Assembly (NCBI GenBank): GCA_034440115.1
Contig: JAWXBM010000095.1
Span: 1-38,931, forward strand
Direction of reading: 5' to 3'
Length of the DNA stretch: 38,931 nt
DNA from: JAWXBM01 sp034440115
Lineage (GTDB): Bacteria; Pseudomonadota; Gammaproteobacteria; Xanthomonadales; SZUA-36
Part shown: positions 8,770-17,795 of the stretch, piece after piece
Layout: each line of letters starts with the position of its first letter
Position numbering within the stretch: position 1 is the stretch's first letter
The notes under the pieces: model-generated
The model's database searches: none
Told to the model about the DNA's origin: nothing
What the model saw: only the letters and a program-made list of their open reading frames with translations
Made by a program: the position numbers and the translations under genes

Positions 8770-11295
8770 ATGGTAGCGATCAATCAGCCAGCGCACAGCC
8801 ATTCCCGCAAGGCGCTCAGCGCTGCAATTTCAGCGGTTTGCGCCGGTGTCCCAATGGCGCAGGTCCACGCCCAGGACGCGGGAAAAGCCAATCTGGTGCT
8901 GGAAGAAGTCATCGTCACAGGCACCAAGCGTGGCGCACTCAGTTTGCAGGATGTGCCTATTTCCATCGTCGCGCTGACTGGAGAAACCATTCAGACGCAG
9001 GGTTTCAAATCACTGGATGATTACTTCGGACAAATCCCCAGCCTGACCTTTGGTCGTGTAGAGCCTGGTGGCACCAATGTGATCATGCGCGGTTGTGCCA
9101 TCTCTGGCTTTGCATTTGGTGATAATCCAACCACCGGCGTTTATCTCGATGAACAACCCATTACCGCTGCAGGCTTCAACCCTGACCCACGACTGGTGGA
9201 TATCGAGCGGGTAGAAGCTCTGGCCGGCCCTCAAGGAACCACTTTTGGTGACGCGTCACAGTGCGGCACTCTGCGCATCATCACCAACAAGCCGGTAGTA
9301 GGCGAAAATTCAGCCTGGGTCGATTTGACCGGCAGTGCGGTTGATGGTGGTGAGTTGGGCTACGATGTCAGCGCCATGCTCAATACAGCCATCGGCGACA
9401 ATATGGCTTTTCGACTGGTGGGTTTCTCCGCCCATGACGCAGGCTATGTAGACAACATCCTCAGTGACAGCCCGCGCGGTACATTCAATAATGCCGGTCT
9501 GGCCGAAAGCGATATCAACGGCCTAGACGTGTACGGCGCCCGTGCCGCTTTGCGCTGGGCTCCCGGAGATATATGGACGATTGATCTGCAAGGTATTTTC
9601 CAGTCTTCGGAACAGAATGGTTTCGGTGATGCCGATATTAATGAAAAGTACTTTGAAGGCAAGGGACTCAATAAATGGGAACAAATTCGCTACACCCCCG
9701 AAACCTTCGATGATGAGTGGTCGCAAATCGCATTGACTGCCGAAGCCGATCTCGGCTGGGGCGTTTTTACCGCAACCGGCTCATTCTTCGATCGTGATTC
9801 GACCACTACAACAGATGGCACCACGTATCTGCAAGGCATCCAGGAACTCAGCGATTACTTCCAGGAATCCAACCCCTACTCCACGGTCTATGATTTCGGC
9901 GGTGATCCGCGTACCAACATTTACAGCACCGGGCAAGATGAAAGAACGACCCTGGAAATGCGCCTTGCTACCACGGATGAATTTTCCAGTCGCTGGTCGA
10001 TGCTGGTGGGTGCGTTCTATAACAAGAATGAATCACCCAAATCACCGTTCAAGTCTACGGTTTATGGCATGGGCGATAATTGCAGCGCTGAATATGCGGC
10101 GGCGCCGGGCTGCAGCAACGCATTTACCTACTTGAGTTATCTGCACTATGCCTATTTCGGTACCTTCAGCGCGCCTTCAGACAATTGGTGGACAGGCATT
10201 TATGAAAATGAACTGAAATCCACAGCGCTGTTCGGTGAAGTGCAGTTCAATATCACGGAAAATTTCTCGGTGCTGGTGGGTGGGCGCTGGTACGAAGTCG
10301 ACACCAGCCGCACGTTGGTGCAAGGCGCACTGATTGACCCGCTTGATAATGTTGCGCCCAATTGCGGCACCGCTGAAAACCGTCGGCTTTGGCAGGAAGA
10401 AGGTATTCCTCAGGAAGGGTTTGATCTGTGTTTGACCGATATCGCAGCCAGTTCCTCAGAATCCGGATTTGTACCCAAACTGAATGCCACCTGGTTCTGG
10501 TCTGACGACAACATGCTCTATGCCACCTACTCCGAGGGCTTCCGCCGTGGTGGTGGTAATGGCGGCCGGCGCGGTTCCATCTTCGCCGCTGACGGTCCGT
10601 TCGGCAGTTACCAATCAGACACACTGAAGAACTTCGAAATCGGCAGCAAGAATACCCTGATGGGCGGCCGTGCCACTTTGAATGTGACCTACTACCACAT
10701 GACTTGGCAGGACATTCAGATTCAGACCGAAGATCCACAACCCGCATTTTTTGCCGTAGGCATTGTGAACTTCCCCGAAGCAGCCATTGATGGTGTCGAG
10801 GCCGACTTCAATTTTGCGGTCACTGACCAGTTCACTTTGAATGGCGCGGTTGGCTACAACAAGGCTGAAATTTCTCAAGAAGCTACCTTGTTCCCGGATA
10901 CGGATAACGAAAGCACATTACCAAAAGGCACGCGTTTGCCCTTGATGCCGGAGTGGAAATTCAGCGTCACCGGTCGTTATGACTTCAACAACACGTTGTG
11001 GAGTTCCAATCCTTTCCTGCTGGGTACCTGGACTTACAACGGTGATAGTCTGAATTCATTGGGTGGCGTGCAGGCCAGTATCAACCAGGCTCAAGTGCGT
11101 AAAACCGACGCCTACAACATCTTCAATCTGCGCTTTGGCCTGGATAACGATAGTTGGAGCGCGGCAATTTTCGTCGACAACCTGTTCAACGAATTTGCGC
11201 CCATTTTCTTCAGTGAGCGCTATACCCAGCCACGTGCAACCGTGCTGCCGCCGCGTACGTATGGCATCACCTTCCGCAAGAATTTTGATTGGTGA
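8770..11295 (+). CDS. TonB-dependent outer-membrane receptor with unusual plug
   Basis: An outer-membrane beta-barrel receptor for active uptake of an unknown ligand. It has a signal peptide (to about residue 35, VHAQD), a TonB-box-like EEVIVTGTKR, a plug (about 60-180) and a 22-strand-type barrel ending in the aromatic residue W (FRKNFDW). The length of 841 residues is usual. GGGGAG lies about 9 nt before the ATG. The plug is odd: the usual LRGPQGTLYG motif reads LAGPQGTTFG, and cysteines appear at C109 (VIMRGCAISG) and C165 (DASQCGTLRI), where relatives normally have small or hydrophobic residues. The Asp/Asn hydroxylase gene starts 15 bp after the stop, so the two are probably one transcript. 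There is no STN domain or adjacent sigma factor, so it is not a transducer. Confidence 0.9.
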   Translation: MVAINQPAHSHSRKALSAAISAVCAGVPMAQVHAQDAGKANLVLEEVIVTGTKRGALSLQDVPISIVALTGETIQTQGFKSLDDYFGQIPSLTFGRVEPGGTNVIMRGCAISGFAFGDNPTTGVYLDEQPITAAGFNPDPRLVDIERVEALAGPQGTTFGDASQCGTLRIITNKPVVGENSAWVDLTGSAVDGGELGYDVSAMLNTAIGDNMAFRLVGFSAHDAGYVDNILSDSPRGTFNNAGLAESDINGLDVYGARAALRWAPGDIWTIDLQGIFQSSEQNGFGDADINEKYFEGKGLNKWEQIRYTPETFDDEWSQIALTAEADLGWGVFTATGSFFDRDSTTTTDGTTYLQGIQELSDYFQESNPYSTVYDFGGDPRTNIYSTGQDERTTLEMRLATTDEFSSRWSMLVGAFYNKNESPKSPFKSTVYGMGDNCSAEYAAAPGCSNAFTYLSYLHYAYFGTFSAPSDNWWTGIYENELKSTALFGEVQFNITENFSVLVGGRWYEVDTSRTLVQGALIDPLDNVAPNCGTAENRRLWQEEGIPQEGFDLCLTDIAASSSESGFVPKLNATWFWSDDNMLYATYSEGFRRGGGNGGRRGSIFAADGPFGSYQSDTLKNFEIGSKNTLMGGRATLNVTYYHMTWQDIQIQTEDPQPAFFAVGIVNFPEAAIDGVEADFNFAVTDQFTLNGAVGYNKAEISQEATLFPDTDNESTLPKGTRLPLMPEWKFSVTGRYDFNNTLWSSNPFLLGTWTYNGDSLNSLGGVQASINQAQVRKTDAYNIFNLRFGLDNDSWSAAIFVDNLFNEFAPIFFSERYTQPRATVLPPRTYGITFRKNFDW

Positions 11296-11310
11296 TAGCA
11301 GTAAGGCTTC

Positions 11311-11892
11311 ATGGATATCGGAATACTGCTGCGCGAGTTAGGCCCGGTTGATATCACTACCCTGAGCGCGGCCATACTCGCTCAGGAACAATCGGCCTGG
11401 GACGAACACAAATATCGCCAGCAGGAATACGAGGTTCACAAACAAACCGAATCCATCGTGATGGTATTTGTGAACCTGGAATCCTGGCCGACGGTGGAAA
11501 TACACAAAGAGCCAGGCTGGGAGCGACTGTCTGAAGTCGCTGTTCCGGTGATGCATGAAATCATCAAGCACCACTACCCACCGGGTGGCACCATCATTCG
11601 CGCGATGGCGGCCAAGTTATTATCGGGCGGGCGCATTACGCCACACACCGACACACATCCTTCGTTCCACCGCGGTCATCGCATTCATGTGCCGATTACC
11701 ACCAACCCGCGGGTGCGCTTCATGATTGACGGTCGGCCGCACCAATTGCAGGTGGGCCAGGCGTATGAGATCAACAATCAAAAAAATCACAGCGTAATGA
11801 ACAAGGGCGCGGATGACCGCATCACGTTCATCTTTGACTACGTGCCGCCGGCTACTCCCGCTGGTAAATCAACTCACCATCAAAAAAAGTAG
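11311..11892 (+). CDS. Aspartyl/asparaginyl beta-hydroxylase family protein (Fe(II)/2-oxoglutarate oxygenase)
   Basis: A small 193-residue cytosolic double-stranded beta-helix oxygenase of the AspH type, expected to hydroxylate the beta carbon of Asp or Asn side chains using 2-oxoglutarate. The first iron histidine is in ITPHTDTHPSFHRGHRIHVP (H112), the second in NNQKNHSVMNKG (H160), and a 2-oxoglutarate-binding Arg is likely in HRIHVP or DDRITFIF. The family uses only two His ligands in animal AspH; here D114 (HTD) could supply a third. It is translationally close to the TonB receptor (15-bp gap). Its last 41 bp overlap the 3' end of the convergent amidohydrolase gene. Its target could be a peptide, a metallophore precursor or a surface protein; none is evident in the window. 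Confidence 0.82.
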   Translation: MDIGILLRELGPVDITTLSAAILAQEQSAWDEHKYRQQEYEVHKQTESIVMVFVNLESWPTVEIHKEPGWERLSEVAVPVMHEIIKHHYPPGGTIIRAMAAKLLSGGRITPHTDTHPSFHRGHRIHVPITTNPRVRFMIDGRPHQLQVGQAYEINNQKNHSVMNKGADDRITFIFDYVPPATPAGKSTHHQKK

Positions 11893-13873
11893 CATCCACC
11901 TGAGTCTCGGCAATGCCCATGCCGTTACCCGCTTCATAAAGCTCGATGATGTTGCGGTCCAAAACCGCCAGATCAGCCTTTTTCCCAACCTCAATAGAGC
12001 CAGTGATATCTTCCTGCTTTAAAGCACGCGCACCATTGATCGTATAGGCCGCGATCATCTGGTAAATATCGATGGCCTCCGACACATTCAGCACGTTGCC
12101 GTCCGACCCCTGCCGGGTCACACCAATGGCCATGTTGATAAAGGGTCGCGGTGAACGATCCTCTACCGGTGCGTCGCTGCCTGCAGCCGTCACGCCCCCA
12201 GCCTCAAGAATGCTGCGCACCGGGTAGCTGTTTTTCATGTGGTAGGAGTTCGGGTCGTAAATTCCCGCCTCGGTGGTCACATCGGAAAGAAATGGCATCA
12301 CGGTCAAGTCGTATTCGGGGTTGATCAGCATCCACGCGTAAGTCCAGGCCATGTACAGGCCCAACTGGCCAATGCGTTTCTGATCATCGGGATGAACCAA
12401 CTGTGTATGCGCCAGGGAATGGCGCGCCGGGTTGCTGCCGTCAGCCGGAGTAACCTGCTCAAGAGCGTCAACGGCAACGCGCACTGCGCGGTCGCCAATC
12501 GCGTGGATGTGGATGGTAAATCCGGCCTCAGCCAGCTTGCGCACATAGACATGCATAAAGTCTGCGGGATCGGCCAGCACCCCATAGGAAATCGTGCATT
12601 GGCCGGGATGAAAGCCATGTTCCGCCCGAAAGGCCGCCCGCGCGGCCGGATCATCGAAGCGCTCTTGATTGGCTCGGGTTTCTTCACACAATGCACTGGC
12701 GGTATCCACGTAACCGACCACATCCAACGAGCCGGTATTCACATCGAAATTAAAACGGGGTTGACGGTAAGGCTCGATGACTGCGGAATTGGGTAAGGTT
12801 GGCGGTGCTGCGTAGGGATTTCCTTCCAGCACGCCGTCTGAAAAAATCTTCACAGCAGTGCCATGAATCAGCGTGCTGCCATCAAACACAGACCTGGCCT
12901 GTTGCAGGTCTTCCATCATCTGATCTACCCGTATCTGGCCCGACAGGGAGTCAGTGTAGTCCGCTGGTTCCAGCCGATTGGCGATCTGCAGCCGAAAACG
13001 CATATCTCCCGACTCTTCGAAAGTCTTCAAGTAAGGCAGATAAGCGGGGCTCATGGCTGCATCCTGGGCGGAAGTGATACCGTTTATTGCCAGCACATGA
13101 CCCATATCGGGCAGTAGCTTGCCGAGTTTTTCAGGATCGCGCCGCGGCGGCGCAGCTAGCGCTCGCCGAATATGCTCGTTCAGTTCGCCATTAGGCTCGC
13201 CGTTATCTCGCACACCTACAAGGTCACGGTCTGCCTTGAAAACCGTAGCCAAGGTTGCGGCACTTAAGCCCACTTCATTGCTCTGAGCATCTCTGGCCGA
13301 GGCCAAAGCCAGGCTGTTGGCAGCGCCGTGATGGCCATCGTTGCCCCACAGAATAATGGGGTGTTCGCTCGAAACGGCATCCAGTGCAGTACGTAAATCG
13401 GGTAAGGCTGCAGACACCTGGTTGCCTTCAGCAAAACTCCACATATCCACCGGCAACCATTCACCCGGCGCTAATTCATAGCGTTGAATGCATTCCTGCA
13501 GATAAGGCACCATCGCCTCCAATGTCATCGCCTGGCTGCGGAAGGAACAGGAATCTGGCTCAACAATGCCAAAGATGTGCATGTGACTGTCGTGCAAACC
13601 GGGCAGTACCATGCGGCCGTCCAGTTCATAGATTTCGGTTTCCGGACCGATATAGGCAGACATTTCCTCATCACTGCCTGCAGCCTGGATCAAGCCATCC
13701 TTGATGGCCACGGCCTGAATCACGTTTTGGCCTGAATCTACCGTATAGATATAGCCTCCCAGCAGTACCCGATCAGCGGCCTCAGCCTCGGCAACAGCGG
13801 AGTCACTTTGTTGGCCGCAAGCGGACAGGATCAAAGCAAGAAACACAAACAGGGTGGTTAGGACAACTCGCAT
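11852..13873 (-). CDS. YtcJ-type amidohydrolase lipoprotein
   Basis: A metal-dependent amidohydrolase of the Amidohydro_3 group, exported and lipid-anchored. From the ATG at 13873 (GGAG 8 nt upstream) the N-terminus is a lipoprotein signal ending LSAC with the modified C19. Catalytic marks are GLHDSHMH (HxH at 97/99), HIHAIGDRAV, HSLAHTQLVHPDD and GSDAPVEDRSP, with the C-terminal ITGSIEVGKKADLAVLD typical of the family. The length of 673 residues is above the 530-580 of cytosolic YtcJ proteins because of the lipoprotein leader and inserts. The substrate is unknown (an amide, carbamate or N-acyl compound). A farther upstream start at 13924 would hide the lipobox and is unlikely. Confidence 0.87.
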   Translation of the reverse strand: MRVVLTTLFVFLALILSACGQQSDSAVAEAEAADRVLLGGYIYTVDSGQNVIQAVAIKDGLIQAAGSDEEMSAYIGPETEIYELDGRMVLPGLHDSHMHIFGIVEPDSCSFRSQAMTLEAMVPYLQECIQRYELAPGEWLPVDMWSFAEGNQVSAALPDLRTALDAVSSEHPIILWGNDGHHGAANSLALASARDAQSNEVGLSAATLATVFKADRDLVGVRDNGEPNGELNEHIRRALAAPPRRDPEKLGKLLPDMGHVLAINGITSAQDAAMSPAYLPYLKTFEESGDMRFRLQIANRLEPADYTDSLSGQIRVDQMMEDLQQARSVFDGSTLIHGTAVKIFSDGVLEGNPYAAPPTLPNSAVIEPYRQPRFNFDVNTGSLDVVGYVDTASALCEETRANQERFDDPAARAAFRAEHGFHPGQCTISYGVLADPADFMHVYVRKLAEAGFTIHIHAIGDRAVRVAVDALEQVTPADGSNPARHSLAHTQLVHPDDQKRIGQLGLYMAWTYAWMLINPEYDLTVMPFLSDVTTEAGIYDPNSYHMKNSYPVRSILEAGGVTAAGSDAPVEDRSPRPFINMAIGVTRQGSDGNVLNVSEAIDIYQMIAAYTINGARALKQEDITGSIEVGKKADLAVLDRNIIELYEAGNGMGIAETQVDATFFDGELIYQRE

Positions 13874-14057
13874 AAACAGACTCCGTGTTGGCAAGTAGAG
13901 AAAAACATTGCGGGCAAATGCCACTGCGCGCGTGGGTCATCATACCTTTCGGCAAGCAGAGCGCAAACGCTGACAGGGCGAGGATGCAAATACCACCGAC
14001 AGGCTCTAGACTGTGCGCCTTCGGTTTGAAGCAAGTTTGCGCTGGTGTTTTCTTTGC

Positions 14058-15419
14058 ATGAGTGATCTGACCATAGGCCCCGTAGGCTCGCACCTGCGCC
14101 GTCAAACTCAGGCGTTTGCGCTGGGGCTGGTGGCTATTTTTTCATTCGAGGCGGTAGACCTGTTTTTTATCTCACGTCTGGGTGATGCACCGCTTGCGGC
14201 CGTGAGTTTTACCTTCCCGATCACCTGGCTGATCTATGGAATTGGCATCGGCTTTGAAGCCGGTGCGGCTTCAGTAATTTCGCGCGCCATAGGGCGGCGT
14301 GATGCTGCAATGGCCAAGCGCCTGACTACCGACAGTGTCATTCTGGCAACCGGAGTTCTGGGTGTCATGGGTATTATCGGCCTGTTAACCATTGACCCGG
14401 TGTTTGACCTGCTGGGAGCTACGCCAGAATTGATGCCCATGATTCGGGAATACATGAGCGTCTGGTACTGGGTGGCACCTATGGATGCCTGTCTCTGGAC
14501 TTGCCTGGCCTCGCTGCGCGCCCGTGGTCGAGCCGATCTCGAAGCCAAAATCATTACCGCAGCAGCGCTCATCAACCTGGTGCTGGATCCAATATTTATT
14601 TTCGGCTTGTTCGGCTTTCCCATGCTGGAAGTGATGGGTGCGGCTCTGGCCACGCTGGTAGCCAATGGCATCATCACTGTTTTTACCCTGTGGTTCCTCG
14701 CTGTGCACTTGAAGCTATTTGCCAGTTTAAAAGTACTCTTGGCGGTTATGGTCAAATCATGGAAGCACATGCTGAGCATAGGCCTGCCAGCCGTGTTCAC
14801 CAATGCCGTCATTCCCCTCTCTGCCGCTATCGTGGTTGCCATGATTGCGAGCTACGGAGTGGATGCTGTGGCAGGCTTTGGTGTGGCTGCCCGTCTAGAG
14901 CCTTTCGCGCTGTTGATTTTCTATTCCATGTCGGCCGTTGTCAGTCCGTTTTTCGGGCAGAATTTCGGTGCGGCACATTTCGATCGGCTGTTTGAGGCGC
15001 GGCGCTTGATGACGCGATTCTGCATTGCCTATGGACTGACTCTGGTGCTTTTACTCGGCCTGCTGGCGCGGCCTTTGACTGGAATGTTCAGTGATTCCGA
15101 CGATATTCGCCAGGTGGCGATGCACTATCTCTGGTTGATGTCACTGGGCTACGGCGGCCATGGCATCAGCATGTCGATGAACTCTGCATTTAACGGCATG
15201 GGTCGCCCAATGCCCGCCGTGGTGGTTACTTCCTGCCGGGTTTTGCTGTTGTTTTTGCCGCTGGCTCTGCTGGGGCGCTGGCTGTTCGGGCTGGAGGGAA
15301 TATTTGCTGCCGGTGCAATCTGCAACCTGCTGCTGGCCGGGCTGGCGTGGTGGTGGTTGGGGCGGCATCTTGCCACTCATGCCAATGTAGGATCAACTCC
15401 TACATCGCAATCGATGTAG
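14058..15419 (+). CDS. MATE-family multidrug/toxin efflux transporter
   Basis: An inner-membrane cation-coupled exporter with about 12 helices over 453 residues. The first-helix pattern is FSFEAVDLFFISRLGDAPLAAVSFTFP, the MATE signature where relatives have a D in helix 1. The pseudo-repeat at about residue 250 onward is visible (SIGLPAVFTNAVIPLSAAIV, VDAVAGFGVAARLEPFALL). The ATG at 14058 is chosen over a GTG at 14013, giving a start a few residues before the helical core; the ribosome-binding site is weak. It is divergent from the YtcJ-like gene and overlaps the convergent protease gene by 20 bp. The substrate cannot be told from sequence. Confidence 0.87.
   Translation: MSDLTIGPVGSHLRRQTQAFALGLVAIFSFEAVDLFFISRLGDAPLAAVSFTFPITWLIYGIGIGFEAGAASVISRAIGRRDAAMAKRLTTDSVILATGVLGVMGIIGLLTIDPVFDLLGATPELMPMIREYMSVWYWVAPMDACLWTCLASLRARGRADLEAKIITAAALINLVLDPIFIFGLFGFPMLEVMGAALATLVANGIITVFTLWFLAVHLKLFASLKVLLAVMVKSWKHMLSIGLPAVFTNAVIPLSAAIVVAMIASYGVDAVAGFGVAARLEPFALLIFYSMSAVVSPFFGQNFGAAHFDRLFEARRLMTRFCIAYGLTLVLLLGLLARPLTGMFSDSDDIRQVAMHYLWLMSLGYGGHGISMSMNSAFNGMGRPMPAVVVTSCRVLLLFLPLALLGRWLFGLEGIFAAGAICNLLLAGLAWWWLGRHLATHANVGSTPTSQSM
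15386..15418. repeat. Two overlapping perfect palindromes at a convergent gene junction
   Basis: TGTAGGA-TCAAC-TCCTACA (15386-15404) and TACATCG-CAAT-CGATGTA (15401-15418) share TACA. Both arms are perfect 7-bp stems. The palindromes contain the stop codons of both convergent genes, so both end in ATG TAG. No T-run follows on either strand, so a classic intrinsic terminator is not supported. The repeated GTAG edge recalls REP sequences associated with RAYT transposases, but no RAYT gene is in the window. Confidence 0.7.
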
Positions 15420-15780
15420 CAAAATTTGGGCTGTTGGGATTGACGTCAATAGTTCGATCACGCGGTGAAACAACCAGGTCCATATCTTCCATGGGAATGG
15501 CGCCGAACAGAACCTGCTGCCCCATCACCAGGGCGCCACCGAAGCCGCTGCGATTTTTGAACCGAATCTGGATCGGGCCAACGTAAGGCACTGAACGGAT
15601 GGATCCGTCCGCCAGTGTGACTTTACGCAGCTCAAGTACTGCAAGGCCCAACTGATGTTGCACATGCTCAGGAATGACCAGATGCACTGAGCCGGTGTCA
15701 GCCAAGGCCTCCACTTCCATGGAGCGTTCCTGACCATCACGCGGATTAATCAATAATACCTTGGTGTTCACGATTCCCAT
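15400..15780 (-). CDS. Small clan AA (retropepsin-like) aspartic protease
   Basis: A 126-residue cytosolic protein with the retropepsin active-site loop ALADTGSVHLVIP (D28, T29, G30, S31) and, later, hydrophobic-hydrophobic-G segments such as VLFGAIPMEDMDLVV that resemble the second half of the fold. Being half the size of pepsin, it would act as a homodimer with one Asp per subunit. The start at 15780 is backed by AAGG upstream; a TTG at 15807 would add nine residues. Similar standalone proteins in bacteria and cyanobacteria have no agreed role. It overlaps the MATE gene tail by 20 bp. Confidence 0.75.
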   Translation of the reverse strand: MGIVNTKVLLINPRDGQERSMEVEALADTGSVHLVIPEHVQHQLGLAVLELRKVTLADGSIRSVPYVGPIQIRFKNRSGFGGALVMGQQVLFGAIPMEDMDLVVSPRDRTIDVNPNSPNFATSIAM

Positions 15781-15893
15781 CTTGGCACCCTTCTCTACTG
15801 GAAACAATCCGCAACCTCAGGAATACAGTTTGAAGTGGTTTCGTCAGGACTACACGAGTAAATAGCCAAGCGCTTTGTAGGAAAACAGATCGC

Positions 15894-16730
15894 CTATGCC
15901 AGTTCAGCCCAGGCTGACCCCACCCAGGCGCGAATCTGCAGCGCTTCTTCCCACCGGTCGGATAATTCACGACCATCAGCGCCGGTAATGGCATAAGGTG
16001 GCGGTCCCAGTTCACAAAGAAATACCAAAGTGGCATCTTCCGGATTGCTTTGCCTCCAAAGTTTCATCCCTTCAGCCCACCACGCCCTGAACTGATCCAC
16101 CCACTTCTGATGCTGCGGAAAGCTGAGCTGAACCTGCACCTGCTCTGCACTGGCCACCCGGCCCTGAAAACAGTCGGCGCGCTGCAACAGGCGCTGGAAG
16201 TATTCGTGGTCACGAGCGTTGAGTGGCAAACGGATTTCCCGGTCCACCACAAAATGTGACAGATCAGCACACAGGCGCATTTCCGGCACCGCATCCAACA
16301 GCATCAAGGTGTAACCGAGATCATTCAGCAAGCTGTCGCGATGGGTTTCGAACAGCAGCGGTATGCCAACCTCTGCCGCCTCATCCAGCCAACGCCGAAC
16401 CATAGTAGCGCCCTCGCCCACCTGCAAAGGAATGAGCGTGCCCAGGGCATTCACCTGGCAGGCATTCATTTCTCGCGCGAACTCCAGCAGCGGGCGCATT
16501 TCGTCCAGCGTATGTGGAAACACATTAACCATGCAGTTCAGATCATGCTGCTCAAACAGCGGCTTGAGCTTACGCATGTCGGCAATTTCGTCCAGCGAAG
16601 GGTCAATACAAACGCCATGAAATCCGGCTGCGGCTATGCGCTGGAATTGTTCATCCACCGATGCTTCAACCTGGCCTGGAATCCGCTGCTCCATGGCCCA
16701 CAGCGACTGAAAGACCTCCAATTTCTGCAT
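15894..16730 (-). CDS. TIM-barrel protein of the sugar-phosphate isomerase/epimerase (AP endonuclease 2) type
   Basis: A predicted cytosolic xylose-isomerase-like TIM barrel of 278 residues. Strand ends carry likely metal ligands: GVCIDPSLDE, CMVNVFPHTLDEM, LLFETHRDSLL (Glu and His), LCADLSHFVVD (Asp and His) and LCELGPPPYA (Glu), in the usual family order. The substrate is not predictable. It starts 15 bp after the desaturase stop, making it the third gene of a minus-strand operon with an MTHFR-like protein and a di-iron protein. Confidence 0.75.
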   Translation of the reverse strand: MQKLEVFQSLWAMEQRIPGQVEASVDEQFQRIAAAGFHGVCIDPSLDEIADMRKLKPLFEQHDLNCMVNVFPHTLDEMRPLLEFAREMNACQVNALGTLIPLQVGEGATMVRRWLDEAAEVGIPLLFETHRDSLLNDLGYTLMLLDAVPEMRLCADLSHFVVDREIRLPLNARDHEYFQRLLQRADCFQGRVASAEQVQVQLSFPQHQKWVDQFRAWWAEGMKLWRQSNPEDATLVFLCELGPPPYAITGADGRELSDRWEEALQIRAWVGSAWAELA

Positions 16731-16745
16731 GCTAATTTATCCGAA

Positions 16746-17795
16746 TCAGAACGAGGTAAGGAAGGACACAGCATTGCCACCGTAGTTACGGGCTTGCTGG
16801 CAAGCACGCAGATAGTCAGCACCCATGACAGCTAAATCATTATCAAAAGGACCACCTTCATGCATCACCCGATAAACCCGATAGCGGTGATACATCTCCA
16901 GCTGCGCACTGAAGGGAATAAAACGCTGCGCTGGCTCACCAAAAGTCTTGCGATCAAATTCAGGCAATCGGTACCAGGGCACGGTGGGACGTGCGTGATG
17001 AGCATTGTGAAAACCAAAATTCAGCACCAGCCAGTTCAGCGGAATAAAGCGTAATGACAAAGGGCAGCTGAAAGTATGCTCCTGCTCAGTGGCACGACCA
17101 CCAAAGCGTGACGGCGGCTTTTCCTCGAACAGGCTGGGATTGGGGCCGTAATCATGATGCGTGCTGTCCATCAGGCGCAGTACATGCAGCAGGATCAAGT
17201 AAGCCAGCACATAGCCGATGGCCACCTTGGGATAGAACCACGCCAGCGCAAAAAACACACTGCCACGGAGCAATATCACCAGCACATTACGCCACCGCTG
17301 ATCAAATCTTTGCGGAATGATGAAAGACGTGAACACGGTGATGGAGTGCATAATCAGCTCATGCGCCGGAATGTAAAACCATTCGAGGAATTTGGTCAGC
17401 TTGTATACAGCGGGATGCGCCACAAAGAATTTCTCATACTCCCACCACACCGCATCGTCGTTATCCATATGATGACGAAAATGCTTGTATCGAATGTCCT
17501 CAAAGGTTCCGTAACAAGTACCCGTCATCCAGTTGAGGAAGCGCCCCAGTCGGGCATTGTGTTCATTGCGCCTGAAGATGGTGTTATGGCCGCATTCGTG
17601 AATCAAATAAGCCGCGATGACCATGCCATGCGCCAGCAACAATACCGCCAATAAATTCACCCACCACAGCGCTGAAAACAGGCCAGCAAATCCCAGCACA
17701 TAAGCCACGATGGCATACAGCAGCGCACCGCCGTGATACAGCATGCCTTGGGGTTCATGCAATGATCGGGTCATTGTTTGCAATAAGGTGCTCAT
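16746..17795 (-). CDS. Fatty-acid desaturase-family membrane di-iron protein
   Basis: An integral inner-membrane oxygen-activating enzyme. The three histidine clusters of the desaturase superfamily are present: HECGH (66-70), HFRHH (105-109) and HNAHH (about 264-268), with an additional STHHDYG. Hydrophobic segments (about 22-40, 43-64, 150-165, 180-210) bracket them. The length of 349 is normal. Its ATG overlaps the upstream gene's stop by 4 bp (ATGA) and is preceded by GAGAAGG, so translational coupling to the MTHFR-like gene is likely. The family includes acyl desaturases but also hydroxylases and demethylating enzymes; given its partners, a non-lipid substrate should be considered. Confidence 0.85.
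   Translation of the reverse strand: MSTLLQTMTRSLHEPQGMLYHGGALLYAIVAYVLGFAGLFSALWWVNLLAVLLLAHGMVIAAYLIHECGHNTIFRRNEHNARLGRFLNWMTGTCYGTFEDIRYKHFRHHMDNDDAVWWEYEKFFVAHPAVYKLTKFLEWFYIPAHELIMHSITVFTSFIIPQRFDQRWRNVLVILLRGSVFFALAWFYPKVAIGYVLAYLILLHVLRLMDSTHHDYGPNPSLFEEKPPSRFGGRATEQEHTFSCPLSLRFIPLNWLVLNFGFHNAHHARPTVPWYRLPEFDRKTFGEPAQRFIPFSAQLEMYHRYRVYRVMHEGGPFDNDLAVMGADYLRACQQARNYGGNAVSFLTSF

Noticed and set aside
14234..14842. A 202-residue minus-strand open frame opposite the MATE gene
   Set aside because: It mirrors hydrophobic codons of the transporter and gives a composition-biased product (Ala, Pro, Met, Arg) with no motif.
15386..15418. Bidirectional Rho-independent terminator
   Set aside because: Hairpins are present but neither strand has a following T-run, and they lie within the coding ends.
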